Assembly: GCA_041752735.1 (NCBI GenBank)
Contig: JBGSVW010000020.1
Span: 124,001 to 188,000, forward strand
Source: UBA1422 sp041752735
GTDB taxonomy: Bacteria > Bacillota > Clostridia > Peptostreptococcales > Anaerovoracaceae
Direction: 5' to 3'
Length of the DNA: 64,000 bases
Both the position numbers and the translations under genes were made by a program. Below, one piece after another: positions 49,476 through 58,168 of the stretch. Within the stretch, counting starts at the first letter, position 1; every line of letters starts with the position of its first letter. The notes under the pieces are model-generated. The model ran no database searches, was not told the DNA's origin, and saw nothing but the letters and a program-made list of their open reading frames with translations.

Positions 49476-50439
49476 AAAAGAATTTTTAAGGAAGCTACAG
49501 CTTGAACTGTACAAACTTCCGCGGCATGAAATAGACGATGCCATAGCATACTACAACGAATATTTTGAAGAAGCAGGTCCTGATCAGGAACAAGCTGTCA
49601 TAAAAGAACTTGGAACCCCATCAAAAATTGCAACACAAATCAAAGCGGATTATGCTGTAAGACAATTGGAAAGCATGGACAGCAACCGAGGCAATCGAGC
49701 AGGTGGCAACAGCGGCAGCTACAATAATGCAAGTAACACTGGTAACGCCGGCAACACCGGAAACTATAACAATGCAGGCAACGTCGGCAACACCGGCAAC
49801 ACCGAAAAAGCACCGGGAAAACTTTCCGCGGCATGGTGGGTTGTTATCGGCATCGTCGGTGGCATCTTCGCGGCACCTGTGGCAATCCCAGTGGCCTTTG
49901 CGCTGGCAGCTGTACTTGTCAGTTTGTTTATCGGCATCGTTGCAATTCTAATCGCAGGTCTGGTGACTGCAATAGTCCTGATAGTTCTCAGCATAGTGGC
50001 TGTCATTGTAGGGCTGACCCTACTGGCTACCAGCGGACCGTTGGCAGTATTGGTCATCGGCTTGGGACTCATGGGGATATCCTTGATGGCACTTTTCACA
50101 GTGGGCATCGTCGCATTATCGAATCTGTTCTTCCGGTTTATTGCCAGGAAGCACCGTGAAGGTCAAGTTAAACGGGCTCAAAGAAAACTGGAGAAACTCC
50201 AGCAGGGGATGCAGGGTTCCCAGGCTGCACCCGCTGCACCCGCGGCACCCGCTGCACCCGCTGCACCAACAATGGAAGCACAAGCAGTTCCAACAGAACC
50301 GGTGACGGAAGCACAAGCAGCCCCAACTGTGCCTGTGACAGAAGGACAAGAGGCACTGAAAACTCCGGAAACCGAGGCTGCACCTGACACAACTGCAAAA
50401 TCCAAATCTAAGAAAGGCGGTGACAATGATGAGCAATAG
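49468..50439 (+). CDS. DUF1700 (HAAS domain) membrane protein
   Basis: The N-terminal 70 residues are a HAAS-type helical domain with YNEYFEEAGPDQE. Then comes a low-complexity Asn/Gly/Thr/Ala stretch (about residues 75-115) built from repeats of NAGNTGN type, four or so hydrophobic segments (about 117-215), a basic cytosolic part, and an Ala/Pro/Thr/Glu-rich tail with AAP repeats. DUF1700 proteins accompany PadR and DUF4097 proteins in many Firmicutes and are thought to act in envelope stress. GTG 49468 is set by GGAGGTGA five bases ahead. Confidence 0.85.
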   Translation: MNRKEFLRKLQLELYKLPRHEIDDAIAYYNEYFEEAGPDQEQAVIKELGTPSKIATQIKADYAVRQLESMDSNRGNRAGGNSGSYNNASNTGNAGNTGNYNNAGNVGNTGNTEKAPGKLSAAWWVVIGIVGGIFAAPVAIPVAFALAAVLVSLFIGIVAILIAGLVTAIVLIVLSIVAVIVGLTLLATSGPLAVLVIGLGLMGISLMALFTVGIVALSNLFFRFIARKHREGQVKRAQRKLEKLQQGMQGSQAAPAAPAAPAAPAAPTMEAQAVPTEPVTEAQAAPTVPVTEGQEALKTPETEAAPDTTAKSKSKKGGDNDEQ

Positions 50440-51199
50440 CAATAACAAATTAAAAATATTTATAATCGTTTGTGTCGTCGTGTTCCTCACCGGACTTGCG
50501 GCTACATTAACCGGAGTAGCCCTCCATGGGTTTCGCGATTTGAACAAATTACCCGGTGACTGGCATTTCGGTAATTGGTCTATATATGAAGGCTCCGGAA
50601 ATACAGAAACTTATACCTTGAGAGGCGACTCCGCAGAATTTACATCAATGGATTTAGACATTGACCTCTGCGACGTGGAGTTTAAGCAAGGAGATGAATA
50701 CCTAATTGAAATGACATATGATGCTGAAATGACACAGCCGGACATCTCCATAGAAGACGGTAAGCTGGTGGTGAATACCAACACGGAGCATTACATCTCA
50801 GGGGATGAAAACGGATTTACCATGACGCTGGAAATTACCGTTCCGGAAGGAACCACGTTAAGCAAGGCCGACCTGTCTTTCGATGCATGTCAGGTGGATT
50901 TATCAAAACTGGATGCTACAATTTTGAACTTGAATATGGATATCGGGGAGTTAACCATAGAAATGTTGGCCTTCGATAATGCCGAGTTTGACCTTAACCT
51001 CTGCGATGCGACCATACAAATGGTTGGAGAAGATGCAAATTATTCCTATGATATCACAATTGATCTTGGCTCCATGACCGTGGATGGACAAGATGTGGAC
51101 GATGATTATCATGGGATAACCAGTGCTCCTTACTATTATGACATGTCAGCTGACCTGAGCGATGTAGAGATCACTTATCAGGGGTCATCCGGAAACTAA
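50426..51199 (+). CDS. DUF4097-like membrane-anchored beta-repeat protein
   Basis: An N-terminal membrane segment (about residues 9-31) leads to an outside domain of about 220 residues with alternating short strands and many Asp/Leu pairs (SMDLDIDLCDVEF, ADLSFDACQVDLSKLDA, FDLNLCDATIQM). This is the putative adhesin DUF4097 pattern. It lies third in the PadR operon with a 14-base overlap with the DUF1700 gene. The two probably form a sensor or response pair at the cell surface (inference). Confidence 0.82.
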   Translation: MMSNSNNKLKIFIIVCVVVFLTGLAATLTGVALHGFRDLNKLPGDWHFGNWSIYEGSGNTETYTLRGDSAEFTSMDLDIDLCDVEFKQGDEYLIEMTYDAEMTQPDISIEDGKLVVNTNTEHYISGDENGFTMTLEITVPEGTTLSKADLSFDACQVDLSKLDATILNLNMDIGELTIEMLAFDNAEFDLNLCDATIQMVGEDANYSYDITIDLGSMTVDGQDVDDDYHGITSAPYYYDMSADLSDVEITYQGSSGN

Positions 51200-51238
51200 C
51201 AATACTCTGGTTTAAACTAAAGTAAACCATAAGTAAAC

Positions 51239-51270
51239 CAAAAGACCGGCTGTGAAAAGCCGGTCTTTTG
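51239..51270. terminator. Terminator after the padR operon
   Basis: CAAAAGACCGGCT (51239-51251), six-base loop, AGCCGGTCTTTTG (51258-51270). Confidence 0.9.
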
Positions 51271-51402
51271 AATGTGAGGGGAAGATGTAGATTTGGCAAT
51301 GTTTGTGGGTCGATTCTTTACTTTTCATATAAAAAATGTATAATTAGAAGGGACTTTCGTTGGACATATCTGTCGGAACGGAAGATCCACCGGAGGAAAT
51401 TC

Positions 51403-52614
51403 ATGATCAAAAAGTTTAAATCCACAGTAATATGTGTAACTATTCTACTGTGCATCGGCACCTTGTCCGGCTGCACAACCTACGACAATTTTGTCGATGG
51501 ATTTTTCGGAGACGAAACCAAGCAGGACACCATCAAAATAGCCTTGTACGAGCCGATTTCCGGCGAGTTTAGCGACGAAGCAGCCGCAGAAATCAAGGGT
51601 ATTGAACTGGCACACAAACTCTTCCCGGAAGTCCTTGGCAAACAAGTTGAACTGGTTTATGTCGACAATGGATCGGAACTGAACACCGCTAAAACTGCAT
51701 TGGAAAATCTCGTAGAAAACAAACCCGCCATCGTGCTGGGTAGTTATGGCAGCGCTTTTTCCATGCTGGCTGAATCGGTTTTCCAGGAAGCCAAAATCCC
51801 TGCTCTGACAATAACTAATACCAACCCATTGGTGAACAAAAACAATCCATATTATTTTAGGGTATGCTTTGTAGAAGCATATCAAGGAAAAGCACTGGCT
51901 GATTTTACGGTGCAGCACTTACAAGCCACCAAAGCTGCGGTATTATTGCCCCAGGGAGATGATTATGCAATGGCGCTGAGCACGACTTACTCAGAAAAAC
52001 TGGAGGCATTGACTGCTAACCCCAACGTTGTTGTTTCAACCCAAAGCTATAATTCGGGAGATCGGGATTTCAGAAAGCAATTATCCAAAATTGCTGACTC
52101 CGATGCGACGGTGGTATTTCTACCAGGCGGTATCAGTGATGCCCAGGCAATCATCACCCAGGCAAAAGAAATGAAGCTAAGGCTCACCTTCCTTGGCACA
52201 GAATCATGGGCTACCGATGAGTTTATACAGCCGGCAGTCAGAGCGGGATTAAGTAACTATTTTTTTCCGACAGCATATGACAGTGCCAATACGGATAACG
52301 AAATGGCGGATATTTTCCTGAAGGCATACCAAAAAAAGTATGGTACTGGAGAACCGGAAGAAGCAACAGCACTTGGCTTTGATGCATATCTGCTGGCCAT
52401 TGATGCCATAACCCGGGCAGGAAGTGCAGACGATGGAGAAAAAATCATTGAGGCACTTTCCGGCGTGGTGGATTTCCAAGGTGCGTCCGGCGTCATACGA
52501 TTTGATGCGCAGGGGGACCCGGAGCGATCTGTTATCATAAATAACGTTCAGGACACTATAATCACACCAGTCTTTACAGTTTCCCCGGTACCCATTGTGA
52601 CAATAACTCAATAA
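51403..52614 (+). CDS. Lipoprotein substrate-binding protein, LivJ (amino-acid ABC) type, orphan
   Basis: A signal peptide ends in the lipobox LSGC at Cys24. The mature part is a type I periplasmic binding fold like LivJ/AmiC, with IALYEPISGEFSDEAA at the start, AIVLGSYGSAFSM, and a closing ASGVIRFDAQGDP segment. The 403 residues fit. No ABC permease or ATPase gene lies next to it, so it may feed a distant transporter or act as a sensor. CGGAGGAAATTC supports ATG 51403. Ligand unknown. Confidence 0.85.
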   Translation: MIKKFKSTVICVTILLCIGTLSGCTTYDNFVDGFFGDETKQDTIKIALYEPISGEFSDEAAAEIKGIELAHKLFPEVLGKQVELVYVDNGSELNTAKTALENLVENKPAIVLGSYGSAFSMLAESVFQEAKIPALTITNTNPLVNKNNPYYFRVCFVEAYQGKALADFTVQHLQATKAAVLLPQGDDYAMALSTTYSEKLEALTANPNVVVSTQSYNSGDRDFRKQLSKIADSDATVVFLPGGISDAQAIITQAKEMKLRLTFLGTESWATDEFIQPAVRAGLSNYFFPTAYDSANTDNEMADIFLKAYQKKYGTGEPEEATALGFDAYLLAIDAITRAGSADDGEKIIEALSGVVDFQGASGVIRFDAQGDPERSVIINNVQDTIITPVFTVSPVPIVTITQ

Positions 52615-52711
52615 CCCAAACATTTAGAAAACATTAGCAACCATTAGTAACCAATAAAAACATAAATATATTTGTAAATAACATAGTACACAAAGACAAA
52701 GGAGAATTAAC

Positions 52712-52942
52712 ATGATCGAAGACAAAATCAAAGCAGGACTGGAACAAATCAGACCCTTCCTTCAGAGAGACGGAGGAGACATAGAGTTTGTTGAATATAC
52801 TGCGGACAAAGTGGTAAAAGTTAGATTACAGGGCCATTGCGCCGGTTGCCCGGGTGCACAGATGACCCTCAGTGGCGTTGTTGAAAGACTTCTCAAGGAA
52901 AGCTACCCTGATGACGTTGCCCGCGTAGAAGCCGTGAAATAA
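52712..52942 (+). CDS. Nfu-type iron-sulfur cluster scaffold domain protein
   Basis: The 76-residue protein is a lone NifU C-terminal domain. Its cluster ligands are in CAGCPGAQMT near residue 47, with the usual RPFLQRDGGDIEFVE near the start. It would carry or deliver [4Fe-4S] clusters, fitting a cell with many ferredoxins. AAAGGAGAATTAAC gives a strong start. Its stop overlaps the first base of the pepV start, so the two are coupled. Confidence 0.93.
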   Translation: MIEDKIKAGLEQIRPFLQRDGGDIEFVEYTADKVVKVRLQGHCAGCPGAQMTLSGVVERLLKESYPDDVARVEAVK

Positions 52943-54420
52943 TGGATTATTTAGAAGCGCTGAACAACAAAATAGAAGAAAACAAAGATGAAATGATTGC
53001 CACCCTTCAGGAACTCATTGGAATTCGAAGTGTTGTAGAACCGGCAAAAGGTGATATGCCCTTTGGCGCAGGGGTTCAAAAGGCTTTTGAATACTTGTTG
53101 AACAAGGGAATACAAGAAGAATTCGATGTGGAAAACGTAGACAACTACGGTGGGCACATTGACTTTGGCGGATATCTGAAGGATGAAAAAGGCAATATTA
53201 CAGCGGTCAACACTGAAACCATGGGAATCGTCTGCCATCTGGACACTGTGCCGGAAGGTGATGGCTGGTCTCACCCGCCCTTCGCAGGCGAAATCGCCGA
53301 CGGAAAAATTTTCGGACGGGGAGCCATTGACAACAAAGGCCCCGCGGTTTCTGCTTTCTTCGCCATGAAAGCGTTGAAAGATTTGGACCTGGTGCCTGAA
53401 AAAAGAGTCCGCCTGATTCTTGGACTGGATGAAGAGACCGGCTGGATCGGTATGACCCGCTACCTTGAAAAAGTAAAAGCGCCGGACTTCGGATTCACCC
53501 CGGATGCCGAGTTCCCTGCCATTCATGCCGAAAAAGGCGTCCTGATTTTTGACATTGCAAAGAAATTTGCCAAGTCCGAAAACAAAGGTCTGGAACTGCG
53601 AACGTTCAAAGGCGGCGAAGCACCCAACATGGTTGCGGCCAACGCCAGAGTGATTCTTCGTGCCGAGAAAAAAGAAACCTACGAAGAAATCAAAGCCAAA
53701 GTTGCCGAGTTTCGGGAGACTGCCAAAGCCCAGATTCACACCAAGGTCATTGGAAAAACCCTTGAAATCGTAACCACCGGCGTATCCGCCCATGGTGCGC
53801 GACCGGAAAGTGGCGTCAATGCCATTTCGGCTATGATGGAATTTCTTGGTGGGCTCGCATTTGGCAACGAAGATTTGAACGATTTCATCGACTTTTATAA
53901 TCAGCACATCGGCTATGAACTGGATGGCAAAGCGTTAGGTTGCGGCCTTGTGGACGAACCCTCCGGTAATTTGATTCTCAACGTCGGCATGATAGACATG
54001 GATACCAAAGCTGGTCGACTGACCATCAATATCAGGTACCCGGTCACATATAATGAGAATATCGTGTACGACGCGGTGATGCCCATCGTAAACAAGTACA
54101 ACTTTGGCATCATCAAAGGTCTTCACCACAAACCTTTGTACAGACCGATAGACGATCCGTTTATCAAGACTTTAATGGATTGTTATAGGGACAACACAGG
54201 GGACATGGAAACTCAGCCTTTAGTTATTGGCGGTGGTACTTATGCCCGCGCGATGGATCACTGCGTGGCCTTTGGGGCATCATTCCCGGGGGAACATGAA
54301 GTGGCCCACCAAAAGGATGAGTATCTGTCCATTGACAGCCTAATGGCGATGACTAACATCTATGCAGATGCCATTTATCGACTGGCCTATTCCCCAGACC
54401 AGGGAGTAGAAAAAAAGTAG
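52942..54420 (+). CDS. pepV: M20 family dipeptidase (PepV-like)
   Basis: A dizinc aminopeptidase for dipeptides, 492 residues. Metal ligands and neighbours are visible: CHLDTVPEGDGW near residue 96, GRGAIDNKGP near residue 130, DEETGW near residue 163, and a C-terminal His in ARAMDHCVAFG. A lid domain is inserted at about 190-390, as in Lactobacillus PepV. It could supply amino acids for fermentation. A sigma-A promoter for the FMN riboswitch unit follows. Confidence 0.9.
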   Translation: MDYLEALNNKIEENKDEMIATLQELIGIRSVVEPAKGDMPFGAGVQKAFEYLLNKGIQEEFDVENVDNYGGHIDFGGYLKDEKGNITAVNTETMGIVCHLDTVPEGDGWSHPPFAGEIADGKIFGRGAIDNKGPAVSAFFAMKALKDLDLVPEKRVRLILGLDEETGWIGMTRYLEKVKAPDFGFTPDAEFPAIHAEKGVLIFDIAKKFAKSENKGLELRTFKGGEAPNMVAANARVILRAEKKETYEEIKAKVAEFRETAKAQIHTKVIGKTLEIVTTGVSAHGARPESGVNAISAMMEFLGGLAFGNEDLNDFIDFYNQHIGYELDGKALGCGLVDEPSGNLILNVGMIDMDTKAGRLTINIRYPVTYNENIVYDAVMPIVNKYNFGIIKGLHHKPLYRPIDDPFIKTLMDCYRDNTGDMETQPLVIGGGTYARAMDHCVAFGASFPGEHEVAHQKDEYLSIDSLMAMTNIYADAIYRLAYSPDQGVEKK

Positions 54421-54436
54421 TGATTTGTCCGTCGGC

Positions 54437-54466
54437 TTGACAAAATATAGAGCATGGCGGTATAAT
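54437..54466 (+). promoter_or_regulatory. Sigma-A promoter of the riboflavin transporter unit
   Basis: TTGACA (54437-54442), 18 bases, TATAAT (54461-54466), 20 bases before the riboswitch. Confidence 0.85.
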
Positions 54467-54484
54467 AATCAACGTATCATATCT

Positions 54485-54613
54485 GTTTCAGGGCGAGGCG
54501 CAACTCCTCACCGGCGGTAAAGGATGCCAGGCAAAAGCCTTCCATCACAAGTCCGCGAGCCGCAAGGCAGATCCGGTTAGATTCCGGGACCGACGGTATA
54601 GTCCGGATGAAAG
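54485..54613 (+). ncRNA. FMN riboswitch (RFN element)
   Basis: The conserved blocks are present in order: TTCAGGGCGAGGCG, CTCACCGGCGGTAAA, GTCCGCGAGCCGC, GATCCGGTTAGATTCCGG, GACCGACGGTATAGTCCGGATG, then GAAAG. This is a full RFN element. It would shut off ribU when FMN is plentiful. Confidence 0.97.
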
Positions 54614-54639
54614 AAACGTGAATACTTCGTATTTATGTG

Positions 54640-54675
54640 CAAGCCTTGGAAGAAATTTCAAGGCTTGATTTATTC
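54640..54675 (+). terminator. Terminator arm of the FMN riboswitch
   Basis: CAAGCCTTG (54640-54648) pairs with CAAGGCTTG (54659-54667) and is followed by ATTTATT. It sits between riboswitch and gene; the tail is weak but the placement fits transcription attenuation. Confidence 0.72.
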
Positions 54676-54729
54676 AACCTGACAGATTCCCAAACAACAT
54701 ATTTTGCATTGCAAAAGGAGGAATCAACA

Positions 54730-55293
54730 ATGAAAAAATCAAACAACAACACACTAAACCGACAGAACAACACCATTAAATTGGCGAAGATGGGTATGCT
54801 GGTGGCCATCTCGGTCATCCTGGTCTACTTCATCCATTTCCCCATTTTCCCGGCAGTTCCTTTCTTGGAGTATGACCCGGCAGATATCCCTATCTTTATC
54901 GGGACGTTTGCCTTTGGTCCGTTAGCCGGGTTCACGCTGACTGTGGTGACGTCCGTCATTCAAGGACTGACTGTCAGCGCTGCCGGAGGTTGGTTTGGCA
55001 TCCTCATGCACATTCTGGCAACAGGCTCATTTGTCCTGGTCGCCGGACTGATTTACAGATCCAACAAAAATAGAAAAGGCGCAGTCATCGCCATGGCAGC
55101 GGGCACCTTCACCATGACCGGCATGATGGCAGTGGCAAACATTATCCTGAATCCGATTTTCTACGGCATGCCCGTAGAAGCCGTCTATGCATTGCTGCCT
55201 TTTATCATTGGATTTAACCTAATTAAAGCAGGAGCAAATTCCATTATTACCTTCCTGCTATACAAAAGAATTTCCCGCTTCTTACATAAATAG
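54730..55293 (+). CDS. ribU: Riboflavin ECF transporter S component
   Basis: A small membrane protein of 187 residues with about six spans. The RibU-type segment FLEYDPADIPIFIGTFAFGP, and the N-terminal Ala-rich motif for docking to EcfT, support the call. The FMN riboswitch upstream is strong independent evidence. The energising EcfA/EcfT genes are not in this window. AAAAGGAGGAATC gives ATG 54730. Confidence 0.93.
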   Translation: MKKSNNNTLNRQNNTIKLAKMGMLVAISVILVYFIHFPIFPAVPFLEYDPADIPIFIGTFAFGPLAGFTLTVVTSVIQGLTVSAAGGWFGILMHILATGSFVLVAGLIYRSNKNRKGAVIAMAAGTFTMTGMMAVANIILNPIFYGMPVEAVYALLPFIIGFNLIKAGANSIITFLLYKRISRFLHK

Positions 55294-55337
55294 AAGCGAC
55301 CGGACGGGGTGACTGTCTCCGGTGGGAAGAGGAAACC

Positions 55338-55817
55338 ATGAGAACCGTCAAAATAAAAAACGAAAAAGAAACCAGGGCATTTGGTCTTGCCCTTGCCAAG
55401 GAGCTGAAACCCGGCGCAATTGTCGGGCTGGTAGGAGACTTAGGCACAGGTAAGACCACATTAACCCGGTATATTGCAGAAGGTCTGGGTATCTTGGAGC
55501 CTATCCAAAGCCCCACTTTCACCATCATCAGGGAGCACCGCAATGGTCGGCTTCCTCTTTTCCATTTTGACGTATACCGTCTGGAAGGACCTGATGACCT
55601 GTTTGAACTGGGATACGAAGACTACTTTTTTGGAGAAGGGGTCACCATCGTAGAATGGGCTGATAAAGTGGCTGACCTGATGCCGGAAGATACGCTGTGG
55701 ATTCATCTGGACTACGTGGAAGTAGATGGCGAAATGGGAAGCAAAACGGGAAGCAAAACAGGCAGTGAAAGCGAAGACGAAGCCGACGAAGGGAGGACCT
55801 ATACATGTACATTTTAG
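55338..55817 (+). CDS. tsaE: tRNA t6A37 synthesis ATPase TsaE
   Basis: The ATPase of the TsaBDE complex that adds threonylcarbamoyl to A37 of ANN-reading tRNAs. Walker A GDLGTGKTT is near residue 36, and the family segment PIQSPTFTIIREH is near residue 56. The last 25 residues are a Ser/Gly/Glu-rich tail not usual in TsaE. It overlaps tsaB by 13 bases. Confidence 0.94.
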   Translation: MRTVKIKNEKETRAFGLALAKELKPGAIVGLVGDLGTGKTTLTRYIAEGLGILEPIQSPTFTIIREHRNGRLPLFHFDVYRLEGPDDLFELGYEDYFFGEGVTIVEWADKVADLMPEDTLWIHLDYVEVDGEMGSKTGSKTGSESEDEADEGRTYTCTF

Positions 55818-56563
55818 CCATGGAGACTACTGGCCCTCACTGTTCCGTTGCCATCATCGATGACGCAGGCAAGGTCACAGAAGCTTCCTCAAAGGGAACA
55901 TTAAACCACTTGCAATACCTGATGCCCCTGACAAAACAATTGCTAACCGATTGCGGATTGCAATTAGGCGATATAGGTGTAATTGCAGTGTCCGCAGGTC
56001 CCGGATCCTTTACAGGAATACGCATCGGTGTTTCTTCAGCACGGGGATTGGCTCAAGTGATGGGTTGCAAAATCACCCCGGTGGAAACGTTAAAAACCTT
56101 TGCTTATCATGTCCCGAATTATGATGGACTCATCTGCCCCATTTTTGACGCCCGCAGAAACCAAGTGTACGGCGGCGTGTATAAATGGTTGGATGATGAA
56201 ATTGTAGAGATCGTTGCCGGTGGTCCATATATGCTGGATGAATACTTGACTCTGCTGGAGGAAGCCATTGCAAAAAGCGGAATTGACCAAATAAAATTTT
56301 TCGGTGACGGACTGAAACCCTATGGAAAAAAAGTGGAAGACTGGGCATCCGGACAACCGGTGCTGCTTTCCATTGCCCCGGAAGAGCATCGTTACCAGGA
56401 AGCCGGATCTGTGGCACGTCTGGGCCTTGCCGAGATAAAAAAAGGAAATACACGGGAATATGAAACCGTATTCCCCAACTATATGCGGATTGCGGAAGCG
56501 CAAAAAAATCTGGACGACCGTCTGGCCCGGGAAGCGAAAGAGGCGGAGGTGAATCATGAGTGA
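55805..56563 (+). CDS. tsaB: tRNA t6A37 synthesis protein TsaB
   Basis: The ASKHA-fold partner of TsaD; itself usually inactive as a kinase but needed for the complex. It has ILAMETTGPHCSVA at the start, and VSAGPGSFTGIRIGVS near residue 62, the signature of the family. The 252 residues are slightly longer than average. The next gene (rimI) starts eight bases before its stop. Confidence 0.94.
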   Translation: MYILAMETTGPHCSVAIIDDAGKVTEASSKGTLNHLQYLMPLTKQLLTDCGLQLGDIGVIAVSAGPGSFTGIRIGVSSARGLAQVMGCKITPVETLKTFAYHVPNYDGLICPIFDARRNQVYGGVYKWLDDEIVEIVAGGPYMLDEYLTLLEEAIAKSGIDQIKFFGDGLKPYGKKVEDWASGQPVLLSIAPEEHRYQEAGSVARLGLAEIKKGNTREYETVFPNYMRIAEAQKNLDDRLAREAKEAEVNHE

Positions 56564-57071
56564 GATTCGAATCCGCGTCGCAACGGCGGAAGATATCGAT
56601 GCCATGACTGAACTGGATGCCACCTGCTTTGCTGCACCCTGGAGTCGAGCCTCCTTTGAGGCGGAGCTCACCACAAACCAGCTGGCTTGGTATTTGGTTG
56701 CAGAAGAACTAATTTCTGAAGGAGTTGGACTCATCATTGGGTATGCCGGTTTGTGGGCCATCGAAGACGAAGGCCACATCACCAATGTGGCGGTTCACCC
56801 TGATTACAGGCGGATGCATCTTGGTCATATCCTTGTTGAGATGCTCATTGACCGGACACGGAAGGAAGGTTTGAAGAGATTCACCCTTGAAGTTCGGGTC
56901 AGCAACCATGCAGCCATCGCGCTATATGAACAGTTCGGTTTTGTTTCAGCCGGACTTCGAAAAGGATATTACGAGGACAACAATGAAGATGCCATGATTA
57001 TGTGGCTGGAAGCGGAAGAAAACGACGAAGTGGATGCTTGCTCATGCAAAGAGTGCGGGGGTGTACTATGA
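56556..57071 (+). CDS. rimI: Ribosomal protein S18-alanine N-acetyltransferase
   Basis: A GNAT enzyme of 171 residues. The order RIRVATAEDIDAMTELD, ITNVAVHPDYRRMHLGHIL (acetyl-CoA loop) and AIALYEQFGFVSAGLRKGYY is the classic RimI pattern. The C-terminus carries a CxCxxC-like end (ACSCKEC), an unusual addition. It lies in the standard tsaE-tsaB-rimI-tsaD order and overlaps the tsaD start as ATGA. Confidence 0.92.
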   Translation: MSEIRIRVATAEDIDAMTELDATCFAAPWSRASFEAELTTNQLAWYLVAEELISEGVGLIIGYAGLWAIEDEGHITNVAVHPDYRRMHLGHILVEMLIDRTRKEGLKRFTLEVRVSNHAAIALYEQFGFVSAGLRKGYYEDNNEDAMIMWLEAEENDEVDACSCKECGGVL

Positions 57072-58153
57072 TCAATAATAAACATTGCACCCTGGCCATA
57101 GAGTCCAGTTGCGACGAAACCTCCGTAGCCCTTATTTTGGAAGGCCGTGAGGTTCTTTCCAATATCATCGCATCACAGATCTCCATCCACAAAGCCTTTG
57201 GCGGCGTGGTGCCGGAAATTGCGTCCAGACACCATCTGGAAAACATCAATGACGTAGTCAACCAGGCCTTGGAAGAAGCCGGAAGAACAGCCGGTTGCCC
57301 TGTGGGCTTTTCTGATGTGGATTTGATCGGCGTGACCAAAGGCCCCGGTCTTGTAGGCGCCCTCTTGATAGGCATCGCTACGGCGAAAACCTACGCCCTG
57401 GCGCTGAATAAACCCATCGTTGGCGTCCATCATATACAAGGACACATTGCGGCCAATTTGATCCAAACCCCGGATTTGGAGCCACCTTTTATGGCATTGA
57501 TTGTATCTGGCGGTCACACTTGCATCGTGAGAGTGGACGACGTTCACAAATTCCACGTGCTGGGGGAAACCAGAGACGACGCCATTGGCGAAGCGTATGA
57601 CAAAGTCGCACGGGTTCTTGGTCTTGGGTATCCGGGTGGCCCGCTAATCGACGAAATCGCCAAAAGAGGAAATCCCGAGGCGGTGGCTTTCAAGCGGGTT
57701 TATCTTGACAAAGATTCTCTGGACTTCAGCTTCAGCGGTATCAAAACCGGTGTGCTAAATTATTTACATAATGAAAAACAGGCAGGAAGAGAAGTGGGGT
57801 CCGGCTTGCCGGGGGCTGCGACTGTGGCCGATGTGGCCGCCAGCTTCCAACAAGCTGTTTTAGACGTGGTGGTAACCAAAACCATGGCCGCCATGAGCCA
57901 CTCTGACCTGCGGACATTGGTTTTGGCCGGTGGCGTTGCGGCCAACAGCAAGCTGCGGAGCATGCTTGCGTCGGCCTGCGCCGGGACCGACATCCGGCTT
58001 TGCGTCCCGGCACCGGTGCTTTGCACCGACAATGCCGCCATGATCGGCTGCGCCGCCTATTATAACTATAAGGCAGGCATTGTGGACGACCTGAGCTTGG
58101 ACGCCTATGCCAGCCTGCCCCTTGACGCCTTTGCAACCCCGCAGTCGAAATAG
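57068..58153 (+). CDS. tsaD: tRNA N6-adenosine threonylcarbamoyltransferase TsaD
   Basis: The catalytic subunit of t6A formation. The signature IESSCDETSVA is at the start, the metal motif HHIQGH near residue 120, SGGHT near residue 143, and GETRDDAIGEAYDK near residue 167. The 361 residues fit. The gene is fused by overlap to rimI and is followed 16 bases later by an ABC-F gene. Confidence 0.96.
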   Translation: MINNKHCTLAIESSCDETSVALILEGREVLSNIIASQISIHKAFGGVVPEIASRHHLENINDVVNQALEEAGRTAGCPVGFSDVDLIGVTKGPGLVGALLIGIATAKTYALALNKPIVGVHHIQGHIAANLIQTPDLEPPFMALIVSGGHTCIVRVDDVHKFHVLGETRDDAIGEAYDKVARVLGLGYPGGPLIDEIAKRGNPEAVAFKRVYLDKDSLDFSFSGIKTGVLNYLHNEKQAGREVGSGLPGAATVADVAASFQQAVLDVVVTKTMAAMSHSDLRTLVLAGGVAANSKLRSMLASACAGTDIRLCVPAPVLCTDNAAMIGCAAYYNYKAGIVDDLSLDAYASLPLDAFATPQSK

Positions 58154-58168
58154 GAAACGAAATAAATC

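Noticed and set aside
56560..56580. GATTCGAATCC resembles a tRNA T-loop
   Set aside because: It lies in the rimI coding start and no acceptor stem or anticodon arm can be drawn around it.
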